A DNA stretch of 38,545 nt from Desulforamulus aeronauticus DSM 10349 (GCF_900142375.1 NZ_FRAR01000025.1:1-38545); one strand, 5' to 3'; positions 1-8,976 are shown, counted from the first letter of the stretch. Program-made: numbers and translations. The notes: generated by a model not told the origin, from the sequence alone.

Positions 1-2
1 CG

Positions 3-191
3 AAATCGGGCAAGATGCTATACAAAAAGAGAAAAGAAACCATAGAAAGAAGCTTTGCAGACGCTAAACAGCTGCACGGCTATCGCTATTGCCGTTTTCG
101 AGGGAAGAAGCATGTCCTAGAGCAGGCATTGATGACAGCAACCTGTCAAAACATAAAAAAGATCGCAAATCATTTGGCTAAGATAGCCTAG
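3..191 (+). CDS. IS1182-like transposase, C-terminal end (5' part outside window)
   Basis: An open frame runs in from the window edge and stops at TAG 189-191, giving about 62 residues. It contains a stretch of the form [18 protein letters not shown] followed by [12 protein letters not shown] and a terminal block with [11 protein letters not shown]. This E-R-x-F-x-x-x-K, then R-x-R-G pattern is typical of the DDE catalytic C-terminus of IS1182/IS4-type transposases, where the E is the last catalytic residue. No start codon is visible because the gene begins outside the window. Whether the element is intact cannot be judged. Confidence 0.75.
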   Translation, partial: KSGKMLYKKRKETIERSFADAKQLHGYRYCRFRGKKHVLEQALMTATCQNIKKIANHLAKIA

Positions 192-300
192 AGATTTGTG
201 ATCTTTCATTTTTATTAGGAATTTGGTTATTCCGGTTTGGAAATTATCATGCTTTATTCAGTATGGCCAAAAAAATTGGCTAGTTTCTCGACAAACTGAA
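192..300. mobile_element. Probable right-hand end of the IS1182-like element
   Basis: AT-rich non-coding DNA between the transposase stop and the hairpin at 301. The segment near 283-300 (ctcgacaaactgaa) resembles the terminal inverted repeats seen in IS1182-type elements, so the IS boundary is probably here. The left end is not in the window, so the matching repeat cannot be tested. Confidence 0.35.
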
Positions 301-355
301 GTCATAATCAAAGAGAAAAACCAGCTTGGAGCTGGTTTTTCTCTTTGATTATGAC
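301..355. terminator. Long perfect hairpin, bidirectional terminator
   Basis: Arms 301-326 and 330-355 are perfect complements (26 bp) with a 3-nt loop. The inner part is A5-CCAGCT / AGCTGG-T5, a classic intrinsic terminator core readable from either strand. The minus-strand GT stop codon (TAA, 358-356) directly abuts the outer stem. It would end transcription of both the transposase and the GT. Confidence 0.8.
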
Positions 356-3007
356 TTAGGGAATTGCCAATTCAGAGAGACTATGTTCTGGTGTTAGACA
401 AAAGCTTTCTAACCAGGCATCGGTAAGTGTTAGCTGAACTCTTTGCTCTATATCTCCGGCTACCTGTTGATCTGCGATAATAAAATCTGCCGCAGCAAGA
501 CCCTCTTCTTGCCAATTAACCCATTGTATTCTACCAAAGCTTAGCTGTGAATGAGCTGCTGTATTTTTAACAAGAACATAAACTAAATAGCCGTGACTTA
601 GTAATGTGGTAATTAGGTAGCCAATTTTGCTATTTTTATCAGGCATGCTAGTAAGATAGATTTTTATCAGAGAGGGGTTTGCTGTTAACGGAGGGATATT
701 GCTCTGAATTTTTTGTTTAATGAGGGTAGTCCATTCCTTTGTCCAGGTAGTTTTGCTAAATGTTTCTGCCACCAGTCTGGCGTTTCTTTTAAATTTTGCA
801 AGTGCATCCTGATCGCGCAGTAAGTACTTGATTGCTTGCCCCAGTGACGCTGCATTGGGTTCAATTCTCAAGCCATTAAAGCCATCGATGACTAAATCAG
901 TTAGACCACCAATTCTGGAGACAATGACAGCGTTGCCGCAGGCCATGGCTTCCAGGCAAGATAAACTGGTACCTTCAGAATAAAGGGTGGGAATCAAAGA
1001 AATGTCTGCACTTTTGTAGGCAGTAGGCATTTCTTCCGGTGGCAGTGAATACCAGGTTACCCTGCCCGGCCATTTATTTTGTTTCTCGATAACATACTTT
1101 GTATCATTTTCAAATCCTTTTCCGACAAAATGAAATTCAACATTGGGGAATTGATCTAAGATATTGTCTAGGATTTCCAGCACCAGGTAAAATCCCCTGG
1201 CTTCATAAAGGCGGCGGGGATACAGAATGATAATTCTATCGCCTACTTGATCATTTACTGCCGGATAAAACCTCTCTAAATCAACATAATTTGATATTAC
1301 CTTGATCTTTTGACCGAGTTCGTAATCTATTGTTTGAAACCAATTGGCTGTATTGGTATCAACGGAGAGTACCTGTTCACAAATTTTTGCTCCTAAAAGA
1401 AAACGTTTGTTGTATCGAAAAAACTGATCGATGTGTTGGAAGCTGTAAAAAGGGTTATCCCAGGAGACACCATGACTAATACCAATGTTAGGCGTCGCTG
1501 CTAGGGGATAGGCTTGATAAAATGCTGAATAGATATTTAAAAGAGAGCTTTCCTGAACTTGTTCATAAAATTGCCGGTTAAATTGTTGGGCAGAATTTAG
1601 TGCTCTGGAATTAAGTGAACCCCTGGCTAAGGAAATAACATCTATATTTCGAAAACGGCGAAGCCAGGGAAAGTCCCCATGTTGGTAAATATTCATGATA
1701 AAACCAAGATCAGAGCATATTTGGGCCAGATCAATCAGATACCTTTCTGCTCCTCCCGAATAAAATTCCTTTCCTTCAAAATTAAGAAAGGTTTCCGTCA
1801 TGACATTAATTTTCCCTCGGGCTTCGATATTGCTAAATAAAGTCCACCCCTTTGGCTGTACTTTTATCACTGATTCAACCTGATCAAGCAGGGATGACCA
1901 TGGGTCCTTTTCATCAGGAAGATATAGAGTATTAGGATTTTTAAAAATATATTTTTTTAATTGACTTTTTGAATAGGTAACTAAATCAGCTTCCTTAACT
2001 AGAGATTCATGTTTTTCCAGTCGATAGCTATCCTGTTGCCTGGAAAGTTCCCAGTCCTCTACCATGTCATACCAAAGGAATTTATGGGGCAGCAGATCGG
2101 ACCAAGCTGTTTGTGATACATCGGTACAAAGAATCAAAACGGCTTGGCTACGTACGATAGGCAAAAGAAATTCCGGCCTGTTTACAGAAAATAGATTATC
2201 TGCTATTTCTTCTATTTTATAATTTTCATCTGTTGGCCTACAAACAAAACCTAAATAGCCCCTGACGGTTAACTCTTTTAGAAACTGTTGCGGTCGCGCC
2301 AGGGGTTCGATATTTTTAGTCTCTGTATAAACAACGATAGCTTGATACTTTTTATGTTTAATCATGCTAAGTATCTCTAGGGATTCCGGAGGTAAAGGAC
2401 CATGCAAAAAAAGTTGATAGTATTTTTGTTGGGCGGAATAGTCAGCTTGAAAGGTTTCATCTGCTAAGGCTGCGGGTAGTTTTTCAGTCACTAAGCGAAG
2501 AACAGGCTGCTTATCGGGTAAATCGCAGTGCCGGCTGAAAAATGAGACCAAAGAATTTTCATGTTCATTTAAACTACGGAGCTCTAAGTTCCAAACAGAT
2601 TTATTGGTTAATTTTTTAATGAGTGGTGAAATGTCCCATTCTACAAGGCAATCCTGTTTATCTTCAATAAAAATACCTGAGATAATACCTTCCTTGGGGT
2701 GAGGTTGATTGTTCCAGGTCACATTTCCTTGCTCCCAGTTCCCTTCCACAGAAAAAACCCCAAATTCCTTGGCGTAATTGGGATAATCATTTTTACAAAG
2801 ATATAAAACAAGAGAAGCAAACCATATTTGATTGTCAGCAATATTGGCAGGTAATTTGAATCTCAATAATGTTCTATAGAGGTTTCCCCAATGAGTGAGT
2901 CCCACATGCAAATACTCTGTTTGCTCAAAGGCTTGATCTGGCATTTTTTTATCTACAAATGTATCTACAGTCCCTGGAATCCAATGAACTTGGGCCATCT
3001 CGGACAT
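356..3007 (-). CDS. DNRLRE-domain protein fused to a family-4 glycosyltransferase
   Basis: 883 residues; ATG preceded by AGGAGGT at a 6-nt spacing. Residues 1-175 form a DNRLRE-type beta-domain (VDTFVDKKMPD near the start, a VTWNNQP motif, a closing PVLRLV strand). Residues about 195-375 resemble only the N-terminal half of a TuaH-like GT-B enzyme (ARPQQFLKEL, then WYDMVEDWE and LVTYSKSQL, as in the GT at 5718-6722). Residues about 395-780 are a complete GT4 domain with SGGAERYLIDLAQI, IKVISNYVD, a YPRRLYEARG sugar-nucleotide site and the SEGTSLSCLEAMACG signature with the donor-binding E. The last 80 residues look like a broken Rossmann-type unit. It is cytoplasmic by appearance, with no signal peptide or membrane segment. 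The role is probably transfer of a sugar to a spore-surface glycan or glycoprotein; donor and acceptor are unknown. Confidence 0.85.
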   Translation of the reverse strand: MSEMAQVHWIPGTVDTFVDKKMPDQAFEQTEYLHVGLTHWGNLYRTLLRFKLPANIADNQIWFASLVLYLCKNDYPNYAKEFGVFSVEGNWEQGNVTWNNQPHPKEGIISGIFIEDKQDCLVEWDISPLIKKLTNKSVWNLELRSLNEHENSLVSFFSRHCDLPDKQPVLRLVTEKLPAALADETFQADYSAQQKYYQLFLHGPLPPESLEILSMIKHKKYQAIVVYTETKNIEPLARPQQFLKELTVRGYLGFVCRPTDENYKIEEIADNLFSVNRPEFLLPIVRSQAVLILCTDVSQTAWSDLLPHKFLWYDMVEDWELSRQQDSYRLEKHESLVKEADLVTYSKSQLKKYIFKNPNTLYLPDEKDPWSSLLDQVESVIKVQPKGWTLFSNIEARGKINVMTETFLNFEGKEFYSGGAERYLIDLAQICSDLGFIMNIYQHGDFPWLRRFRNIDVISLARGSLNSRALNSAQQFNRQFYEQVQESSLLNIYSAFYQAYPLAATPNIGISHGVSWDNPFYSFQHIDQFFRYNKRFLLGAKICEQVLSVDTNTANWFQTIDYELGQKIKVISNYVDLERFYPAVNDQVGDRIIILYPRRLYEARGFYLVLEILDNILDQFPNVEFHFVGKGFENDTKYVIEKQNKWPGRVTWYSLPPEEMPTAYKSADISLIPTLYSEGTSLSCLEAMACGNAVIVSRIGGLTDLVIDGFNGLRIEPNAASLGQAIKYLLRDQDALAKFKRNARLVAETFSKTTWTKEWTTLIKQKIQSNIPPLTANPSLIKIYLTSMPDKNSKIGYLITTLLSHGYLVYVLVKNTAAHSQLSFGRIQWVNWQEEGLAAADFIIADQQVAGDIEQRVQLTLTDAWLESFCLTPEHSLSELAIP

Positions 3008-3155
3008 TATTTTACCTCCTATCGTTTGAGACAGGTTCCAGCTTGGTTACGGAAGTTCTCCGGTACATAGATTGACCTTACACCTTCAGAAAGTATAAAA
3101 ATTCTATTGACGAAAGTATAAGAAAGACGAAATTATAAGAAAAACGAAGGCTTCC

Positions 3156-3227
3156 GCCTGCTTGCCTGCCCAGGACCTATAGGGCATAACCTAAAGGTCA
3201 CAAGTAAACAGACCAAGTTTTTCTAAT
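3156..3227 (+). repeat. Intergenic element, copy 1
   Basis: The segment reads gcctgcttgcctgccc (3156-3171), then a near-palindromic core 3174-3201 with two CCTwwAGG boxes (cctatagg and cctaaagg), then accaagtttttctaat (3212-3227). The same three blocks in the same order occur on the minus strand at 33093-33014. Both copies lie in a 5' region and read toward the next gene. The function is unknown; it could be a regulatory site or a small repeat family. Confidence 0.6.
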
Positions 3228-3323
3228 TAAAATATTCCTGTGCTTTAGGATGCAGACGATGTAAATAATACCAGTTTAAGATGCCTGTTCTTTTACTAAA
3301 AGCATAATTGTCAATAACTAAGA

Positions 3324-3351
3324 AACTAATCCTACCAGAACACATATATTA
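3324..3351 (+). promoter_or_regulatory. SigK-like promoter for the plus-strand GT pair
   Basis: AAC at 3324-3326, a 16-nt spacer, then CATATATTA at 3343-3351, an exact match to the CATAnnnTA -10 consensus of the late mother-cell factor SigK (known -35: AC). The start codon lies 33 nt further on. The same arrangement precedes several other units of the window. Confidence 0.6.
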
Positions 3352-3384
3352 AATCATATAAGATTACAAAGAGGTGGATTTAGG

Positions 3385-5724
3385 GTGATTCGTGGAAAGG
3401 AAATCATGGCCCAGGTTGATCTGGAAATAGGTAGCCTAGCCAATAATCAGAACAAGCTGACCGTTCTTTTTGTTGTTGATAGACTGGAAATTATGGGTGG
3501 ATTGGAAACATACCTTTATCACCTCTGTAGGGAGCTCATAAAACGGGGACACAAAATTATATTGGATTGCTCTTATGTAAGCCCTATCATGAAGCAATTG
3601 TTTTCCTGTGCTGAAACCCTTGAAGCAATGACTACGGAAGAAATAGGGAGGGTCATTCAAAAAAACAACGTTGATTTAATTCATTGTCAACCCTTTGAGT
3701 CCGCGGAAAGGGCCTTGGTATTACACGAACAAACCAAGGTGCCCTTTGTGCTTACCTGGCATGGTGCCTATTATATGGATAACTTTCCTGCAATAGCAAA
3801 GAAGTCTGAAAAGATTATTTGTGTAAGTGAAGAGGTTTATGACATATTGTTAAAAAAATATCCTTTGGCGGAAACCAAATTAGTTATCATTCAAAATGGT
3901 ATCGATATAAACGAGTTTAAACCGGTTGCCTGTCAAGGGGAGAGTAAAGAGATAACATTTATAGGACGTGAGTGTTTAGATCGCCTGGCGGGGCTAAAGT
4001 TTCTGATAGATAGCTTTTCGCAATCTTCTTTTCAGAAGCTCAACATTGTTGGCTTTAATAAAATCAAAGAGCTAGAACAATATCAGCAATGCAATTTTGT
4101 TGGAGAGGTTGCAGATGTTCGGGAGTATATTAACCGGGCAGATGTTGTTGTAGCTACGGGAAGGGGAATCAGGGAAGCCCTTGCCTGTGGAAAAGCTTGC
4201 ATAGTCTTGAGCAATTGGGGCTATGATGGCATTGTATGCCCATCGACATTTAAAAATTTAGAATATGCTAATTTTAGTGGCCGGGGCTTGGCTGAACCCC
4301 TATCAAGTGAGAGGATTCTGCATGATCTTAACGTACTGATGTCAACCGAACTAAGGGACAAATTAGGTCTTTATGGCAGGCGATTGGTTGAGCAATTCTA
4401 TGATATTGAAAAAATTGCGGATAAAACGGAGATTGTTTACTGGCAAGCGGTGGAAGACAGCAAATTACCCAAAGTTTCTGTTCTGTTACCTGTTTATAAC
4501 CATGCTAATTTTGTCGGGCCGTGTCTCATGAGTCTATTAAACCAGACTTACCAGGATTTTGAAATTGTAATAATTAATGATGGTTCCAAGGACCCACTGT
4601 CTCAAATCATCTCAGAGTTTCGGGATAAGAGAATACGTTATATTCATCGGGAGGAGAATAAAGGACTCCCGAAAACCTTAAACGAGGCACTTCGTTTGAG
4701 CCAGGGAAAATATATTACTTGGACCTCGGCGGATAATTTGCATTATGAAAACTATCTTGAAAGATTAGTGGAGGTTTTAGAAAGAGAAGCCGAGTGTGGC
4801 TCGATTTATTCAGACTATCTACAAATTGATCAAAATACTACTATTATTAAAAAGGTAAGCAAAGGCATCTATACATTAAATGGGGAAACGAATTATGGTC
4901 CATCTTTCTTATATAGATTTGAAGCAATCAATCGAGTTGGCTTTTTTGATGAAAACCTTTTCGGTATCGAAGATCGAGATTATTCTATTCGCATGGCTGC
5001 TACAGCACCTGTGTTCTGGCTACCGGAAGTTCTCTACGAATACAGGATTCATCAACAGTCTTTGACAGGAAAGTATGTTAACAAGGAAATTGACTTTACC
5101 CCGGTTATTCAAGCATTCTCTGATAAATGGAAATGGCTTCGTCAATACCCGCACTCCGAGGCTGTGTCTCTGGAAAGAGATGAAATTGTCTATGGACAAA
5201 GAAAAATTCTTCCTGTCAATATGGATTGTACTGTAAATAGTACTATGAATAAAAATTTGAATTTTGATCCAATCTTTTTAGGAAAATTCCTCTTTTCAGT
5301 TTATCGGTGTTTTGCCCAGGTAGATATCAATCATTTTTTGCATGATATGCTGATTTTAAGAGCTGAACTGCAGTTCTTTTGTATTAGGAATGATAATAAG
5401 ATCACACAAGCGTTGACAGTTCATTCCGTAAAAGAGCCTTGGGATGAAAAGGAGCTTACCTGGTCTAACATGCCTGAAACCGAAAGTGAGTCTATCGATG
5501 AAGTCCTAGCCAATAACATTTATAACTGGGTTAGCTTTGATATAACTGGTTTAGTACAAAGTTGGGCTGATAGGAGTATAGCAAATTATGGGGTATGCTT
5601 AAGAATGAAAGATGAAGAACAGGGAGAAATTGTGGCAGGTGTAAACCGTCATGGTATTAATACGATGGCCCACCCCAGATTAGTTGTTGAATACACAGGA
5701 AAGAACAGGTGTTTGACATGCTGA
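3385..5724 (+). CDS. Bifunctional GT4-GT2 glycosyltransferase with C-terminal DNRLRE domain
   Basis: 779 residues. The GTG start at 3385 follows AGAGGTGG at about 7 nt; an in-frame ATG at 3406 is an alternative. Residues about 25-350 form a GT-B family 4 enzyme (LFVVDRLEIMGGLETYLYHL, IIQNGIDINEFKP, IREALACGKA). Residues about 360-600 form a GT-A family 2 enzyme (KVSVLLPVYNHANFV, VIINDGSKD, a WTSADN segment in the DxD position, FGIEDRDYSIR in the catalytic ED position). Residues about 610-775 are a DNRLRE-type beta-domain (LTWSNMP, WVSFDITGLVQSW, PRLVVEY). Two GT folds in one chain suggest consecutive sugar additions on one glycan. The DNRLRE module is at the C-terminus here but at the N-terminus in the neighbours at 356-3007 and 7068-8810. 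It overlaps the next gene by 7 bp, so the two are translationally coupled. Confidence 0.88.
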   Translation: MIRGKEIMAQVDLEIGSLANNQNKLTVLFVVDRLEIMGGLETYLYHLCRELIKRGHKIILDCSYVSPIMKQLFSCAETLEAMTTEEIGRVIQKNNVDLIHCQPFESAERALVLHEQTKVPFVLTWHGAYYMDNFPAIAKKSEKIICVSEEVYDILLKKYPLAETKLVIIQNGIDINEFKPVACQGESKEITFIGRECLDRLAGLKFLIDSFSQSSFQKLNIVGFNKIKELEQYQQCNFVGEVADVREYINRADVVVATGRGIREALACGKACIVLSNWGYDGIVCPSTFKNLEYANFSGRGLAEPLSSERILHDLNVLMSTELRDKLGLYGRRLVEQFYDIEKIADKTEIVYWQAVEDSKLPKVSVLLPVYNHANFVGPCLMSLLNQTYQDFEIVIINDGSKDPLSQIISEFRDKRIRYIHREENKGLPKTLNEALRLSQGKYITWTSADNLHYENYLERLVEVLEREAECGSIYSDYLQIDQNTTIIKKVSKGIYTLNGETNYGPSFLYRFEAINRVGFFDENLFGIEDRDYSIRMAATAPVFWLPEVLYEYRIHQQSLTGKYVNKEIDFTPVIQAFSDKWKWLRQYPHSEAVSLERDEIVYGQRKILPVNMDCTVNSTMNKNLNFDPIFLGKFLFSVYRCFAQVDINHFLHDMLILRAELQFFCIRNDNKITQALTVHSVKEPWDEKELTWSNMPETESESIDEVLANNIYNWVSFDITGLVQSWADRSIANYGVCLRMKDEEQGEIVAGVNRHGINTMAHPRLVVEYTGKNRCLTC

Positions 5725-6722
5725 TTATTTACCCCCCAACTGTCCATTGGGATTTTATGATAGCCAGGCCACAGCAACTTATGTCAGCATTTTCCGAACA
5801 GGGCGATGCCGTTATTTTTTGTGAACCTGGTACCCACCAAGAAAAAAAGATGAAAAAAATTAAAGACGGACTTTGGCTAGATTATGGTGCTCCACTGCAT
5901 CAATGGGCGGCATTGACCAAAGAGACGAAACGGGTACTCTGGATCTCTTACCCCGGAAATGTGTCCAAAATTGGAAACTATGACGAAGATATTATCGTTT
6001 ATGATGTCCTCGATTATCCGGATGATGATTTTGCAACCTGGAAGCCTTATGTACAGGAGCTGTTAGAAAAGTGCCAGATCGTACTTACCGTTTCGAAACC
6101 TTTATTTAATCATTTTAAAGAGCTTCATCCTAATGTTCACTTGGTTCGCAATGCCGTAGATTACAATTTTTTTGCTAATGTTACCGCTGACGACGCACCC
6201 ATGGATATAAAACAAATTTGCAAGCCTATTGTAGGATTTTATGGTGCCTTGGCCCCTTGGGTTGATTGGCAGTTAATTGAAGAATTGGCAGTTAGAAATC
6301 CCTCTATTTCCTTTGTTTTGATAGGCCCAACCATTGCCATGAAGACGGATAGTCTACCCAAGAGGCCTAATATCTTTTTTTTAGGGCATAAACCCTATGA
6401 GCAGTTGCCGAAATATGCAGTGCACTTTGATGTTTGCATGTTTCCCTTTAAGAAGACAAGAATGACATCCTATGTTAACCCTGTTAAAATCTATGAATAT
6501 CTTGCCCTGGGTAAGCCGGTGGTTGCTACAGACTTGCCGGAGATCCTGGAGCTATCACCGCATATTTATGCTGCCGGAAATAGGGAAGAGTTTCATGGTT
6601 ACCTAGTGGGATGTTTAAATAATTATGATAACAATTCCGTTGAATCCCGTAAAAAATTTGCCTTAGAAAATACATGGGCGGAAAGAGTGAAACAGATAAA
6701 GAGGATTATCGAAGGTTATTAA
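5718..6722 (+). CDS. TuaH-like GT-B glycosyltransferase
   Basis: 334 residues from the ATG at 5718, which has AGGTG 6 nt upstream; an upstream in-frame GTG at 5709 lacks such support. It resembles TuaH-like enzymes: an N-terminal IARPQQLM block, IIVYDVLDYPDDD, TVSKPLFNHF, then VGFYGALAPWVDW and the C-terminal donor site VNPVKIYEYLALGKPVVATD. ATGCTGA overlaps the stop of the preceding GT, so it is made together with it and probably adds to the same glycan. The gene is followed by an intrinsic terminator at 6756. Substrate is unknown. Confidence 0.85.
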   Translation: MLIIYPPTVHWDFMIARPQQLMSAFSEQGDAVIFCEPGTHQEKKMKKIKDGLWLDYGAPLHQWAALTKETKRVLWISYPGNVSKIGNYDEDIIVYDVLDYPDDDFATWKPYVQELLEKCQIVLTVSKPLFNHFKELHPNVHLVRNAVDYNFFANVTADDAPMDIKQICKPIVGFYGALAPWVDWQLIEELAVRNPSISFVLIGPTIAMKTDSLPKRPNIFFLGHKPYEQLPKYAVHFDVCMFPFKKTRMTSYVNPVKIYEYLALGKPVVATDLPEILELSPHIYAAGNREEFHGYLVGCLNNYDNNSVESRKKFALENTWAERVKQIKRIIEGY

Positions 6723-6755
6723 TCCTCTGGGAAATAAATTGGTATTTGATAGGGT

Positions 6756-6803
6756 AAAGGATACTCGAACTAGCTAGTCGGTTCGGGTATCCTTTCTATT
6801 TTG
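6756..6803 (+). terminator. Intrinsic terminator of the 3385-6722 unit
   Basis: The 15-bp stem 6756-6770 / 6781-6795 (aaaggatactcgaac with gttcgggtatccttt, one wobble pair) is followed by ctatttt. It lies 34 nt after the GT stop codon. Confidence 0.8.
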
Positions 6804-7067
6804 ATACCGGAATATTCATCATTAATGCCGCCGTGTTCTATAAAGAGGGCGCAGTTAGTAAGTCATCCATATAAATGGAAAACAATGGCTTTTATTAAAC
6901 CGTCGTTATTTTTGTTCCATTGCAAACCCGCAAGAGTCGCATAAAAGCGCAATCGGCAGACAGCAAAGTGCACTGTCTGCCGATACATACCGCCTATTCT
7001 TCCACGGTTTACAAAATGTCCCTATGAAACCGTGGAAGGACGGTTTATTTTTTTGCGTTAAACACTT
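6804..7067 (+). other. Structured non-coding segment with mutually exclusive hairpins
   Basis: There is no coding frame. The segment holds a perfect 12-bp hairpin (6952-6963 / 6973-6984), a second perfect 12-bp hairpin (6999-7010 / 7027-7038), and a third hairpin AAACCGT / ACGGTTT (7027-7033 / 7040-7046) followed by A and T7. The second and third share 7027-7033, so only one can form; the third looks like a plus-strand intrinsic terminator. On the minus strand the segment is the 3' region of the collagen-like gene. It may be only that gene's terminator region, or a small plus-strand RNA with an attenuator-like fold. Confidence 0.45.
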
Positions 7068-8810
7068 CTACTCAATTGTAACCCCAGCGCTGGCATTACC
7101 TGTGAGTGTCGAAATCAGGCCAATGCCGCCTGTCACTTCGGAATAGAAGACCAACAACAGCCGTGTGCCTGCCGTCACCGGTATCGATAACCCGGTGTTG
7201 ATGCCGCTGGCAATATCCCCAATAGAGATAACACCGGAATAGCCAGGAGACAAGGCGACCAGCGCACCAGGAACAGCAGTGAAGGTATCATCCGGCGTTG
7301 TGGACTGGAACAGCTGTGCGCTTACGGTGACCGTGGAACCAACGATTGCCGTCGCCAGCGTAGTGCTAAAGTAGGCGGCCAGAGACGTAATAACGCCATC
7401 ACGCGGCATCGAGAACGCTAGGTTGAGCAGGGTGCTGGTATCAATGGTACCACCGAGGATGCTCACGCCCGGTACTGAGTCGCCAAAGCCCACGAGTGAG
7501 GTGGTTCCAATCAAGCCTGCTGCAGTTGTTACCAAAACAGCGGGAGTACCCGAGGAGAACGGAATGATCGCTCCTGGGCCCGTTGCTCCAGTGGGACCAG
7601 TAGGCCCAGCCAGTCCGGTCGGTCCAGAAAGTCCGATAGGTCCAGTGTCGCCGATAGGTCCGGTAGGTCCAGTGGGTCCAGTGTCACCAGTGGGTCCGAT
7701 AGGTCCGGTAGGCCCAGTGTCACCAGTAGGTCCGATAGGTCCAGTGGGCCCAGTGTCACCAGTGGGTCCGATAGGTCCAGTGGGTCCAGTGTCACCAGTG
7801 GGTCCGATAGGTCCGGTAGGCCCAGTGTCACCAGTAGGTCCGATAGGTCCGGTAGGCCCAGTGTCACCAGTAGGTCCGATAGGTCCGATAGCTCCAGTGG
7901 GACCGGTAGGTCCGATAGGTCCTATGGGTCCAGTGTCACCAGTAGGTCCGATAGGTCCGATAGCTCCAGTGGGACCGGTAGGTCCGGTAGGTCCTATGGG
8001 TCCAGTGTCACCAGTAGGTCCGATAGCTCCAGTGGGACCGGTAGGTCCGATCGGCCCAAGAGCTCCAGTGGGACCGGTGGGTCCAATAGGCCCGATAGGT
8101 CCGGTGGGCCCGGTGCTGCCAATAGGTCCGAGAGGTCCAGTGGGACCGGTAGGTCCAATAGGCCCGATAGGTCCGGTGGGCCCGGTGGGTCCGATAGGAC
8201 CGATAGGTCCAAGAGGTCCGGTAGGCCCGGTGGGTCCGATAGGCCCGATAGGTCCAGTAGGTCCAGTGGGTCCAGTAGCTCCGCTTGGACCGTTGGAATA
8301 AGTTACAATAAGTCGTGGCCATAGATTGCTATCAGAATAATCACTACTGCGAAAAGCTGATAACGCAAGCTGATTTTCTAAGCCACGGATTTCCAGACCG
8401 AAATTAGGGTAATCTCCATTGATCCAGCCGTTAACTAATTCTGTTACATCAATATCCATGAAATGGAATATTTGGTCGTCGGCGAAGTTATAGAAATTAC
8501 CTGTGTAAGAGCTGAGAGGCCTGTTGTTCCAGGTCACAGTATTTTGGTTGAAGGGAGTGTTAACCCGGTAGATGTATATTGGTTGAACACCTGGTATATC
8601 CTTTCTATACATATAGAGTCTTAAAAAAGCATTGTTCAGAACATTACCGGCGGGTATGATGGGTGTAGGGAATTGTATTAGGCTTCTGTATATGTCGTCA
8701 AGCCTGGTAAAACTACCAATATACAGTGCCACAACAGATCCAAAATTGGTTGTTGGGTAAGACTGTGCAATATAGGCGTCCCCAATTGGTACTAATGAAA
8801 TCGTTGGCAA
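7068..8810 (-). CDS. Collagen-like exosporium protein with DNRLRE head and BclB C-terminal domain
   Basis: 580 residues, TTG start at 8810-8808 with GAGGGG about 11 nt upstream. Residues 1-172 are a DNRLRE beta-domain ([33 protein letters not shown]). Residues about 174-412 are some 79 Gly-X-Y triplets, mostly GPT, GPI and GDT. Residues 413-580 match the C-terminal domain of the BclB exosporium glycoprotein family ([61 protein letters not shown]). Collagen-like spore proteins of this type form trimeric hair-like fibres, and their GPT threonines are usually glycosylated. Having the DNRLRE module in place of a short BclA-type leader suggests a different anchoring route. A SigK-like promoter lies 44 nt upstream. 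Confidence 0.92.
   Translation of the reverse strand: MPTISLVPIGDAYIAQSYPTTNFGSVVALYIGSFTRLDDIYRSLIQFPTPIIPAGNVLNNAFLRLYMYRKDIPGVQPIYIYRVNTPFNQNTVTWNNRPLSSYTGNFYNFADDQIFHFMDIDVTELVNGWINGDYPNFGLEIRGLENQLALSAFRSSDYSDSNLWPRLIVTYSNGPSGATGPTGPTGPIGPIGPTGPTGPLGPIGPIGPTGPTGPIGPIGPTGPTGPLGPIGSTGPTGPIGPIGPTGPTGALGPIGPTGPTGAIGPTGDTGPIGPTGPTGPTGAIGPIGPTGDTGPIGPIGPTGPTGAIGPIGPTGDTGPTGPIGPTGDTGPTGPIGPTGDTGPTGPIGPTGDTGPTGPIGPTGDTGPTGPIGPTGDTGPTGPTGPIGDTGPIGLSGPTGLAGPTGPTGATGPGAIIPFSSGTPAVLVTTAAGLIGTTSLVGFGDSVPGVSILGGTIDTSTLLNLAFSMPRDGVITSLAAYFSTTLATAIVGSTVTVSAQLFQSTTPDDTFTAVPGALVALSPGYSGVISIGDIASGINTGLSIPVTAGTRLLLVFYSEVTGGIGLISTLTGNASAGVTIE
7575..8291 (-). repeat. Collagen Gly-X-Y tandem repeats
   Basis: The DNA coding for the triplet region is repetitive at 9 bp. 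In the 3' half it also repeats at 36 bp: gtgtcaccag recurs at 7681, 7717, 7753, 7789, 7825 and 7861, exactly 36 bp apart, coding a 12-residue [12 protein letters not shown] unit. Repeat number is likely to vary between strains through slippage. Confidence 0.9.
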
Positions 8811-8853
8811 CTTATAATCAACCCCTCTTCTAAATTAGCTAGCTAGCTTACTC

Positions 8854-8882
8854 TAAAATATTCCATAGGGCTGGAAAATGTT
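8854..8882 (-). promoter_or_regulatory. SigK-like promoter for the collagen-like gene
   Basis: On the minus strand AAC (8882-8880), a 17-nt spacer, then AATATTTTA (8862-8854), differing from CATAnnnTA only in the first base. The same -10 sequence is found before the gene ending at 22174. Confidence 0.45.
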
Positions 8883-8976
8883 ACATTTTGTCAATCGATT
8901 TTCTAAAAGGCTATAAAGTCAATGGGGTAAAGGTCATTCATTCTTGATAAAGAGAAATTAAAGGGTACCTACAAAA

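Larger units (their letters stand above)
3008..3384. other. Divergent intergenic region between two GT units
   Basis: 377 bp separating divergent genes. It contains a tandem 17-bp repeat (units 3109-3125 and 3126-3142, gacgaaaKtataagaaa), an element shared with the intergenic region near 33014-33093 (3156-3227), and a SigK-like promoter (3324-3351) aimed at the plus-strand GT. I found no convincing promoter for the minus-strand gene. Confidence 0.6.

Noticed and set aside
7423-8301. Long plus-strand frame coding for a GPVGPIGPV collagen-like sequence
   Set aside because: It is the exact complement of the collagen repeats of the minus-strand gene; Gly-Pro-rich DNA is open on both strands. The minus-strand product has complete flanking domains, the plus-strand one does not.
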